A stretch of 64,000 bases of DNA from Amphiura filiformis (lineage: Eukaryota; Echinodermata; Ophiuroidea; Amphilepidida; Amphiuridae): positions 17,579,993 through 17,643,992 of the forward strand of contig NC_092647.1 in assembly GCF_039555335.1 (NCBI RefSeq), given 5' to 3'. Every line of letters begins with the position of its first letter. The first letter of the stretch is position 1. The notes under the pieces were generated by a model, which was given only the letters and a program-made list of their open reading frames with translations, had not been told where the DNA came from and made no database searches. Both the position numbers and the translations under genes were made by a program. Shown piece by piece: positions 55,200 to 64,000 of the stretch.

Positions 55200-58100
55200 C
55201 TGTGTAAAATTAAAATTAAATCAATGACGTATGTATACTTTTATATACTAACAATTTAGAAGTTACGAGGCCCACAAGTTTCCATAATTCCAGGGTTAAG
55301 ACTAACCTAATAATATATCGAGACGTCGAGTCGTAAGTGGAGTCGAGTCACATCACTGAATTATGTAGCTCCTAGCTCCGACATTTGCTATATATGTTTG
55401 AGGATTCTGCACACGACCTTATCAATCAAATTGTCATAACAAGATCAGGTTTTGGTGTAGAGGACGGGTTACATAAGTATAGACTTTCTTTATGTGAGTA
55501 TCTAACACTTATACATTTACACATTAGTTAAATTCGATGCAGTGATTGGTATTGTTGAATCAAAGTACTTTGGTTGAATCGTTACAGTAGCCGTAATGTT
55601 ATAGACATGAACAGCATCAAGCCAGACACTTTGATTCATCAAAGTATGCTAGAATACTTTGTATTCATAGAGTGTACCAAGATATTTCACTCTAAATTGT
55701 ATTCAATCAATGCAACGATTTTACTTGCTATTTTATTACTGATACTCTAATAAGCGTATGATGGATAATAAAACTCGTGCAAATAGGTCCAGATAACCGC
55801 ACTTGACCATAGCGTTATTGCATTAAGGTCTCGATCCCTGAGGGCTCTCGACCTAAACGCTATAAATTTACGGTCGCTTGCGATTATCATGACTACGGTA
55901 CTGCCCTTAATTATCATTAATAAAAGCTTATTAATTGTTCCATGCTCCTAGAAAGTTCCTCTCTTACCGATTGTATTATTTTCAGTGGCAATTCTAAGTA
56001 ATTATACCTTGATGTCTATGTAGTTGATTAGGCCAATTACAATTGATCCTTAGTTTCCTGTTTCCCTCGCGCGTCCAAAATCAAGAATGGAAAAATATTT
56101 AATTATTTTATTTATATTTTGGATTTTCTCTTTAAAATAACTTTAAATGACTCCCATTTGCTACTTTCTGACTTTGATCATATCAACAATAATGATGAAT
56201 AAACAAAGAACATAACTGTACCATTACTTATGTATAAAATCAAACATAGTTGTAAAATAATTAAATGCTTGTCCCTTGTCGAAACGGGTTGATGTAGGTT
56301 GCGACCACTTGTTTTAAAAATAAAGAAAATAAAAGATAATTAATAATTAATAATTAAAAGTCGCCTCATCCCTTGTTTTCAACCATGAAACAGGAAACTA
56401 AGAATTAATTGTGAAGGGCCTTAACATTGTACTCAATGAGATGAGTAACAACAAAGAACAAGTTCATGTTAGTTTGAAAGGTTAATAAACTAAATATATA
56501 TAAGAATTTTTTATACCTTCAGTGATGGAGTCAAGAGCCTTGTTGATCGTAGTCAAAGAAAATGATGTAGATTCCGTTAGTCTGTCTTCTGATTGCTTCA
56601 TTGCTAACAAATATATTAAACGAACAATGACGATATTATAATTTAACGAAAATGCATGAAAAGAAAAGCCAGAACTAGTACACAAAAATGAAATATAGGT
56701 TGCATTGAGTGGCGATAGCAATGTTAAACTAAAAACGATGTGGTAAAAAAAACCCACCAGTGCAGGTGTGATATGTCACATGGATGTTGACAAAAGTCGT
56801 AGTAAATGACTAGGACTCTTCTGATCTGTGCTCTGATCGCTTCGTTGCTAGTAAATATTAATCAAACAAAGACGTTAAACTATGCTGTATTGAAGAACGC
56901 CGTGGTCTTATAACCACGAACACAGAGGTGCCATTTTTATCACTTTTATGATCAGAAATACCAGACGTTGTGATATGAAAGGGACATTTATAGTCTGCCA
57001 AATAAAACAATTGATTGTGCAACAATTCTGATCTCTTACCGTAAAACTAGGAAGCCAATGGTCTAAGACCACGAACACACACGTGTCATTGTTTTTGCCA
57101 CTTTTAAGGCCAAAAACATCAGTGTAGATATTTTGATATGTCTTGGATATTGGTGTGCGATTGGTATGGTATGAGATGAGTAACAATAAGAACAATAAGT
57201 TAAATATTGCTAAATACAAGAATGTTGGTACCTTCACTGGAGTCAATAGCTTCAATGTTGACAGAAGTCGCAGAAAACGACGTGGAATCCTCTGGTCTTT
57301 GCTCTGATTGCTTCGTTGCTGCCAAAAAAATAGTCAAACAATGACATTTTAATCATTTAACATATGAAAGAGAAAGCCAGAACTGGTACTCAAAAGTGCA
57401 ATATAGGCTGTTTTGAGGAACGCTCCCAGCAAACACAAAACGTTTTCGACATCATTCGCAAAAGGCTATAAAAGGTTGTCAGAAAACATTTAAATGTCGG
57501 GTTATATAAAGGGTATATTTATGGTATAACACGTTGTTATAACATTAAATAACATTTGTTGGTAATTTACTGCACAGCAAACACAAATGTTTTACAGAAA
57601 ACAGTTAAATGTCGGGTTAATGTTTGCCCAAAATATTTACAATAATGTTTTTAAAATGTTTTAACGACCTTTATATAACCCGACATTCAAATGTTATTAA
57701 AACGTTTTGTAAAAAAAAACATTTTAAGAACATTTCTGTGTTTGCTGGGTGCAAATATTTTAACATAATGTTATTTCAGTGTTGACAAAATATTCGGCCA
57801 AAAATGTTTGCAAAAATAGTTTACAATGACATTTCGAAAACATTTTAAAAATATTGTTGTAGTGTGTTTTCATACCAAACGTTTTAAAACGATTTCATGA
57901 CCTTTATATAACCCGACATTTTAATGTTATTAAAACATTTTTACCTAAACCAAAACCCAAAATATAACTTATTTAAAACGTTTTAAAAACGTTTTTGTGT
58001 TTGCTGGGGCTGTGGTCTGAAAACCACGAACACAGAGGTGCAGTTTTTGTCAATTTTATGATCAGAAATACCAGACGTTGTAATATGTACATCCTGAAAC

Positions 58101-61100
58101 AAATTTGTGAATATTGTCAGTCATCCAGGTAGATAAACATAATAAAATGAATATTTAATCTTTTTATCTGGACTATTTTTGATAGCGACAGTATCGCGTC
58201 TCATGATCCAAGACGCATCATCAGGCTGACTGGTACAGCAATCAGAAAGCTACCCCGGCGACTCTCCTGTGACGGCATACCATTAAGTGTGTCACAGGTT
58301 CATCTTCTGACCAGTCAGACTGATGATGCGTCTTGGAGGAAACGCGATACTGTCGAGCTATTGATCGATTTCATTTTGTAAACACCGATGGCAACCACTG
58401 TCATAGGGTTGCCACATTTGCCAATTATATCCTGAACTTTTGTATACCTCAGTGTATGCTATACTAGTATTTACCTAGCTGGGGGGTTTTCAACCCCCGA
58501 GCTAGGTACTGTTTTGCTATCCGATTCTTCTTTCTTTCTTTCTTCTTCTGGCAACAAACTTTAAAATGCTCTCCTCCTACATGTTCCACCCTAAAATTAC
58601 GTAACTTGCATATATGTATCGCTATATCCAATGCCCATAGTGTCTAAACAGAATTGCTGTCAAAGTTCATTAAAGGGGCATTTCTGGTATTTAACCAAAT
58701 ATCTTCAAAATGCTTCTTCTGTCACATATTATATAGTACAATGATGTCATTTGCATATATGCATCGGCTATACCAAACGGCTATAACTTGTATACGGAAT
58801 TGGGGTCAAAGGTCATTAAGGTGGTGAAATCTTACAATTGCATTATCTGGACATATGTAATGGGTATGGCGCTCAAACTCGGTGAAAAAAGATCTCATGA
58901 CCGGGGGAACATTTTGCAGGGGTCAGGTCAAAGGTCATGCAGAGGTCAAATTTTAGAAGTGCATTTTCCCGACACCTGTAAGTGCTACGGGGCTCAAACT
59001 TGGTGACAACAAACTTGATAACCAGGGCAACATTTTTGGAACACTTTGCAGGGTCAGGTCAAAGGTTATCTGGGGTCAAATCTTATAATTTCATTTTCTG
59101 AATATCTGTGAGGCTCAAACTCAGTGACAATAAATCTCATGACCAGAGGAACATTTTGCAGGGGTCATGGCAAAGGTCATGCAGAGGTCAAATCTCAGAA
59201 ACATATTTTCTGGACATCTATAAAGAGTACAGGGCTCAAACTCTGTGACAACAAAGTTGATGACAGGGAACATATTTGGAACATTTTGCAGGGGTCAGGT
59301 CAAAGGTCATCTGGGATCAAATCGTAAAATTGCATTTTCTGGACATCTGTAAGGAGTACGGGACTCAAACACAGTGACAACAGACCTCATGACCAGGGCA
59401 CAGACCTCATGACCAGGGGAACATTTTTGGAACATTTTGTAGGGGTCAGATACCTCCACAACACCAACACGCCCAGCTAGGTTTGTGGTCTATGACCACC
59501 ATTTGCCACTAGTTTAAAATTGTGATGTATGTCACTCATATCCAAGTTTGGGACGGTCTTTCTAGAAAGAGTGTGACTGTAATAAAGATTGAACTAAACT
59601 AAACTAAACTAAACTAAACTAAACTACAGACTTGACATTTAATATGGAACATTTTTTCGCAAAATTCAAAGACTGGGCTGGACGGAGTCTGCATAAACCG
59701 CACGGGCTAAATATTAATTTGTCGGGAGATGGTGTAAAATAGTTGTTTGAGAGAAAATGTGCTTTCCATAAGTTTACATTATAGTGCTCGAAAAATGTAG
59801 CGAATCAGCCTAAAATGGCGGATTTAGAGAGGCTGAAATTTAGCTTTGTGGGAACATAATTTCGGACCTTTTGCAACATTGTGCTGTTATTATCAAATTC
59901 ATAGTTGTTTGGGGTGATATTTCTTAAACTACGTCAGCTATTGGCATTCATCACAGCTGAAATACACTTGTAATGTACCAATTTTTTGAACAAGGGAGGA
60001 GCTTAAAACAGGGCTCTAAAAAGTGGTACGTACTCAGAAGGTTTGAATGGCCCCTGGAGTCAAATGTTATCAACTTACGGTAAAAAAAATCAATTGGTTG
60101 TGCAATGATCTCACGCTGTTTCTTTGCGTACAGTGAGTTTATAACATTTGGCCCCAGGGGACCATTCAAACTTTCTGAGTGCGTACCACTTTTTAAGTGC
60201 CATATTTTTTAAAGGTCCCTACACTTTCAAAACTAGTAGATTACAAGTGTATTTACAAGTGACGAACACTTATTGGTATTTAGGTTCAGTAAATATCGCC
60301 TCAAACGTCAATGAATTTGATAATATCAGAGAAATATTGCTCAAATTCAGAATTTTACCCCCACAAAAATCAAACCCAGTCTCCCTAGATCCGCAATTTT
60401 TGGCCAATTCACTACATTATGAGCGCCACAATGTAAACTAATGGAATGCACATTTTCTGTTAAACAATTATTTTACACCATCTCCCGACACACCCAAATT
60501 AATATTAAGCCCGTGCGGTTTATGCAGATCCCTTCCAGACCAGTCTTTGATTTTTCAAAAAAATATTCCATATTCTTATTCAATGGGTGCGTCTTGTAAA
60601 GAATTCACGTAATTTGATTGGTTTTCTGGTGTATAATATCTCACAATAGTTGATAGTGATATTAGTCAGGGCGCGCGCCGCCACGCAACGGCGGCACGCT
60701 TGTTGCTCCTCAATGATCGCGCGATTATGCGTTCGCGTAATACACGTGTGAGAACTAAGAACGCGATGCGGCGGCTTAGATGTTCGTGATGGTTTCGTTC
60801 ATTTAAAACAACGGGGATGTCCTCACAAAAGTAACTTTATTACATTAAAACTGAATAAGAATGAGAATAAAACATAGGATTTTGTCTTTTGCCTATCCAA
60901 TATCGTGTCATAATGGATGGGCTGGCCAATATTTTTATCGTAGTGGATACTGGCTGCGCCGGCATCCACTACTCATGCTGGTCGATATTATGTCCCAGTT
61001 CCGATTAAACGGGAATTAAACGATTATTATTCCTTTGGTTGGCTAGCATGTGCAGCATGAGAAGCAGAAATTTGATGTCATGACACTATATGTGGCTGGA

Positions 61101-61787
61101 GAGGGAGGGTTCCCGTGACCAAAGCTCTCAACTCACCGCCAACCTAGGTCGGGGGCAATTGCAGAAAACATGGGTTTGATAATCCTAACACCATCGAGAA
61201 TAAGGAATAAGTGTTTTCCTGTCTAGGTCCACTTCCAAGTTTTAAGCTGGAAGTTCACTTCTGAGTTCTAAGGAGTTTATAATTTTCTTAAAATAGAATA
61301 ATAAATAAATAAATGAACGAATAATTCATCGGCGAAAAAGATATCATGAAAGTGGCATAGCGTCATAGGGGCATTGGGCCACGTGCCCCTCAATCAGAGT
61401 CAAATTTCAAATTCCATACAAAAATACCGGTGCCCCCTGGGCCAGACCCAGTGTTTTTCTGAATTACCCCCACTCCCAATCGGGTCAATCACGCTCCGCC
61501 ACTCTGTCATTAGTACAAGTACATTTAACTCTTTAAGGTTGAATCATAGAAGGAGAGTGGTCAAAAAATAAAAGTATTTTATTGTTAATTCGTATATCTA
61601 CCTGTATCTGCTGTTAATTTGTGAAGGTCTTCCTTGATCTTTGGTAAACTTGCCATCATTGCTGAGTCAGTCCGAACATCATGATATAGCAGAGGGTTAA
61701 TCAGTATTCCCAACCAACCTCTAGGGGTGTGGTCGTCATACTTCAACGGGACAATGGGTTTCTTACAAAAAGAGGCATATTGCGCTT
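54909..61787 (-). CDS. TIR-linker-Death domain protein gene (3' part, frameshifted)
   Basis: Exons on the - strand: 61787-61602 (TIR C-terminal half), 57318-57232 and 56603-56517 (linker exons), 55199-54909 (Death domain, stop TAA). Every junction is phase 1 with AG/GT borders, so the exons join as E..G|CA..G|CA..G|AT. By family, TIR domains bind partner TIRs or cleave NAD+, and Death domains recruit other Death-fold proteins, so a cytoplasmic immune or cell-death adaptor is likely. The TIR-to-Death order is the reverse of MyD88. Exons for the N-terminal TIR half are not seen to 64000. The Death exon carries a frameshift (near 55101-55110), so this allele may be a pseudogene. Confidence 0.7.
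56517..56603 (-). CDS. Linker exon L3 (87 nt, symmetric phase 1)
   Basis: Acceptor ttgttag, donor gtataa. Encodes (A)MKQSEDRLTESTSFSLTTIN and KALDSITE(G), homologous to L1 along its whole length. Confidence 0.65.
56761..56847 (-). pseudogene. Linker exon L2, decayed copy
   Basis: Acceptor tttactag is kept and the sequence follows L1 (TKRSEHRSEES), but an in-frame TAG follows and no donor GT remains at the expected place. Flanking intron words are also shared with L1 and L3, so the whole exon-intron unit was duplicated. Confidence 0.65.
57232..57318 (-). CDS. Linker exon L1 (87 nt, symmetric phase 1)
   Basis: Acceptor ttggcag, donor gtacca. Encodes (A)TKQSEQRPEDSTSFSATSVN and IEAIDSSE(G), a polar, Ser/Thr-rich linker. 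Same length and phase as L3, so it can be duplicated or skipped without a frame change. Confidence 0.65.
57425..58008. mobile_element. CAGCAAACACA-family element
   Basis: Ends cccagcaaacacaaaacgtt / ...acgtttttgtgtttgctggg. Inside, gtcgggttatataaaggtat-like and tgacctttatataacccgac words recur inverted several times, with many copies of aaaacgtttt. The empty site is seen in the neighbouring duplicated intron (gaacgccgtggtct, about 56893). Non-coding. Confidence 0.82.
58188..58370. repeat. Short foldback (~48-bp arms)
   Basis: gcgacagtatcgcgtctcat with ccaagacgcatcatcag on the left is inverted at about 58305-58360. The right arm includes CTGATGA...GAAAC spacing reminiscent of a hammerhead core, but without a convincing stem II. 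Confidence 0.65.
58472..59511. mobile_element. Palindrome-headed element with ~125-bp internal tandem repeat
   Basis: Head hairpin acctagctgggg... / ...cccgagctaggt at 58474-58507, then five units starting (tgg)aacattttgcaggggtca (about 58905 to 59430), and the end cccagctaggtttgtggtct. DR1-type AGGTCAAAGGTCA is perfect at 58925-58937 and 59297-59309, with variants at 58803, 59056 and 59168. The 9016-9655 array and the 2490-2699 heads belong to the same family. No coding. Confidence 0.78.
59593..59626. repeat. (AAACT)n pentanucleotide microsatellite
   Basis: About seven perfect copies of the five-base unit. Confidence 0.9.
59637..60578. mobile_element. Long palindromic foldback, ~940 bp
   Basis: The ends pair over ~100 bp (gggctaaatattaatttgtc and tctgcataaaccgcac with complements at 60480-60530), and the inner part pairs again (aaaaagtggtacgtactcag / complement; gtcaaatgttat / ataacatttgg), so most of the element folds on itself around about 60100. 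Lies in the large intron of the TIR/Death gene. Confidence 0.78.
60660..60790. other. CpG-dense patch
   Basis: A ~130-bp stretch with about 20 CG dinucleotides (gcgcgcgccgccacg, gatcgcgcgattatgcg, gcgatgcggcggc) in an otherwise CpG-poor, AT-rich region. No gene start seen next to it. Confidence 0.5.
61602..61787 (-). CDS. TIR domain exon (C-terminal half)
   Basis: Acceptor ctatatacag, donor gtagat. Encodes (E)AQYASFCKKPIVPLKYDDHT, PRGWLGILINPLLYHDV and LPKIKEDLHKL. This is the box 2/3 side of invertebrate TIR domains (xEAxYAxxxKKPIVPL...GWLG...YxD). The first Glu, whose codon is split by the intron (G|AA), falls where NADase-type TIRs such as SARM1 have the catalytic Glu. Residues 5' of it are needed to judge activity. 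Confidence 0.8.
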
Positions 61788-62381
61788 CTGTATATAGGAA
61801 AAAAAGTGTACATGGTGAGTGCAAAACGACGCAGAAGCTATACTAGTCATGCTAGTGGGTGAGCTCGGTAGGTTGGGATGTACCATGGGGGAGGGGGTGG
61901 GTGCGAAGCTGCATTGCTAACATAGATAGTTGACATCGTGGGCTTCACAAAAATGCATGATAGCAATGTTGACCCGGATTAGGTATTGGGGTCAAAGGTC
62001 ACAGAACTTTGTGTAAAGGGTCAATTTTAAACTTGCTCAAATTGTTATTAAAACCATACTAATATAAGCCTACTGTCACAAGGAATCAGAAAATGTATAG
62101 TTTGACCTATCTAGGATGACCTATGTAGGATGTAGGTCAATTGACCTCAAAAGTTGCAGTAAACCCTCGTTCAAAGCCTGGAAGTCATTCATCTGTGGTC
62201 CACCTGTTTGTCAATGACTTTTCAAAATTTAAAAACCAAGTAGTTGAATGACCTGGTATGCATCTTAAGTGATAAAAATCATAAACCAATTGATGCTATC
62301 GCAAGTTATGTGCAGCAGTTGAACACAATATATTATACCATGTTTCATAAGTTGCAAAATGATTGTGTACTACAGGCATGT

Positions 62382-63303
62382 CCCAGCAAACACAAAACGT
62401 TTTCGACATCATTCGCAAAAGGTTATAAAAGGTTGTCAGAAAACGTTTAAATGTCGGGTTATATAAAGGATATATTATTAAGAGTATAAAACGTTTTCAT
62501 AACCTTAAAAAACATTTTTTGATAATCTACTGCTCAGCAAACAAAAATGTTTTACAGAAAACGTTTAAATGTCGGGTTATATAAAAGGTATAAAAACGTT
62601 TTAATAACATTCCAAAAACATTCTTGAAAACTTGATACAAAACATTCTAAACAGAAAAATATTTTCAGAAACATGTTTGCCCAAAATATTTTCAATAACG
62701 TTTTAAAAACGTTTTCATGACCTTTATATAACCCGACATTTAAATGTTATTAAAAGGTTTTGAATAAAAGATTTTAAGAACATTTCTGTGTTTCCTGGGT
62801 TCAAATATTTTAACATAATGTTATTCAAGTATTGACACAATATTTGGCAAAAATGTTAGCAAAAATAGTTTATAATAACATTTTTTGAAAACATTTAAAG
62901 ATATTGTTGTAGTGTGTTTTCATACAAAACGTTTTAAAAACGTTATCATGACCTTTATATGTGATGCGATCAAGCAAACTCAGTCGGAACTCGGCAATAA
63001 TAAATTTTCAGTTTCCTATGGGATAGTAAAATGCATTTATAAAGCTAGATTTTGCAGAAAACCCCATTGAAATTGAACAACCAGTTCCAAAGATATGAGC
63101 GATTAAAGAGTTTCCAAAACAAGAGGAAACAAAAGGAAAAGTTTCCTTTGTTTGGCTATATCTCAAAATCAATATTTCCGAGTTCCGACTGATTTGGCTT
63201 GATCGCATCACATAAAACCCGACATTTTAATGTTATTAAAACGTTTTTACCTAAACCAAAAGCCAAAATATAACTTTTTAAAACGTTTTTGTGTTTGCTG
63301 GGG
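62382..63303. mobile_element. CAGCAAACACA-family element, second copy, interrupted
   Basis: Ends cccagcaaacacaaaacgtt / ...cgtttttgtgtttgctgggg. Same internal inverted words as 57425-58008 with additional copies. A 251-bp element is nested in it. Confidence 0.82.
62961..63211. mobile_element. Nested MITE (gtgatgcgatcaagc ends)
   Basis: Ends gtgatgcgatcaagcaaact / ...gcttgatcgcatcac, TIR through cagtcggaactcgg (~34 bp). Flanked by tatat and ataaa, consistent with a 2-3-bp AT/TAT duplication in the host word ctttatataacccg. Confidence 0.82.
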
Positions 63304-63332
63304 TGCACAGTGCCACCCTGTGTGCACTCTGT

Positions 63333-63563
63333 TCATCTTTCATCTTTGACATATTTCAGTGTCAATTTCCTCTTGCGTCCCTCCAAGTGAAAGGAATTCT
63401 TTGCTTGTACAAATTGGAGATTACTGATGCCAACATGGGAACATTTTTTGAGCTGTTTTTCTCTTAACTGCAAGAAAACATCTGAGGCAAACTGAGTGGT
63501 AGTATTTGCCATCTCTGCCAAAAGTATCTGTGATCTCCTCTGAGATACTGGAGAATTGGTCAC
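63333..63563 (-). other. Unrecognised open frame
   Basis: A 76-codon frame, basic at its end (QLREKQLKKCSH, EGRKRKLTLKYVKDER). No domain recognised. It lies where upstream exons of the - strand TIR/Death gene could be, but it is not TIR-like. Could be part of an unrelated element or chance. Confidence 0.2.
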
Positions 63564-64000
63564 TTACTCTCCAATTTTTGCCATTTCCTAGTTATCTTTA
63601 AGGAGTCTTCAGGCCCTATTCAATGGCCTCTTTGCAGATAATGCAAATAGCCGGTGTGGGGGTGTTAGTTGTCATGAATGATAGGCCTAAGGAAAACAAA
63701 TATGGCATTAATTGCTAGGTCTATTATTTGCTGAATATAACATAAAACAGCGGCTTGGTTGAGCCCAATAGATGCAGGTTAGGGTGAACTACACGTTTGG
63801 AGGTAACAAAACCAATGAAAATCTAATATTTGACCATAAAAACATGGCTGGAGACTCCATATTGGTAGTATTATTATGTATAGTTTTCACGATAATGACG
63901 AAAGTGTGATTTTCTGTAATGGCTTCCTTAATTTGGGCGGTAAAGACACTACCCTGACTAGAAAAAAAGACGATTTACCATGACAACATAGGTGTAGATA
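63564..64000. other. Unassigned right edge
   Basis: No recognised exon, element end or RNA gene. N-terminal TIR exons of the - strand gene are expected further right. Confidence 0.35.

Noticed and set aside
58320-58345. Second hammerhead ribozyme (CTGATGA...GAAAC)
   Set aside because: The spacing is suggestive, but the bases between the boxes do not form a convincing stem II and the motif lies in a simple foldback arm.
63333-63563. Upstream exon of the TIR/Death gene
   Set aside because: Strand and position fit, but the peptide has no TIR features and no phase 1 donor leading into the 61787 exon was seen. Listed only as an unrecognised frame.

Overview
The window is eukaryotic. Genes are split by GT-AG introns, the background is AT-rich, there are no bacterial operons, and most of the sequence is nested transposable-element debris. 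Metazoan families (an SLC22-type transporter, a TIR plus Death-domain gene, CR1/L2-type non-LTR elements, a Penelope-like element with a GIY-YIG domain, many TIR-bearing miniature elements) and clusters of the palindrome TAGGCCTA point to a marine invertebrate. An echinoderm-like or other invertebrate deuterostome is my guess; the sequence does not prove it.

Two host genes can be supported. (1) On the + strand, nine exons between 12406 and 22788 join in frame into 441 codons plus a stop. They encode an SLC22/organic-ion-transporter-type major facilitator; only the first exon(s), encoding TM1 and the large extracellular loop, are not seen. (2) On the - strand, a gene runs from 61787 to 54909 and continues upstream, probably past the right edge. 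It has the C-terminal half of a TIR domain (61602-61787), a tandem set of symmetric 87-nt linker exons (57232-57318, a decayed copy at 56761-56847, and 56517-56603) and a terminal Death-domain exon (54909-55199). That last exon is frameshifted by what looks like a 10-bp tandem duplication. TIR followed by Death is the reverse of the MyD88 order, so this looks like an innate-immunity or cell-death adaptor, possibly a pseudogene or a polymorphic allele.

Layout: 1-2.7 kb, nested miniature elements. 2.7-4.6 kb, unassigned sequence rich in TAGGCCTA. 4.6-8.7 kb, decayed L2/CR1-group retrotransposon carrying a TTAA-flanked MITE. 8.7-11.8 kb, low complexity, a tandem array carrying DR1-like AGGTCAAAGGTCA sites, and a 65-bp minisatellite split by a Harbinger-like MITE. 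12.4-23 kb, the SLC22 gene, with introns holding MITEs, an RT fragment, telomere-like repeats and a minisatellite carrying TGACGTCA. 23-40 kb, almost entirely foldback and TIR elements, including a four-element Russian-doll nest at 29147-32724. 40.4-44.1 kb, CR1-like retrotransposon on the - strand with a hAT MITE that has a perfect 8-bp target duplication. 45.5-52 kb, three diverged copies of a ~700-bp unit, broken up by a tRNA-Thr-bearing foldback and by a Penelope-like element that itself contains a non-LTR element. 52.7-53.7 kb, a homogeneous 66-bp minisatellite. 54.9-64 kb, the TIR/Death gene with more mobile elements in its introns.

Several insertions can be dated relative to each other, because an empty-site paralog or the opposite palindrome arm lies in the same window.
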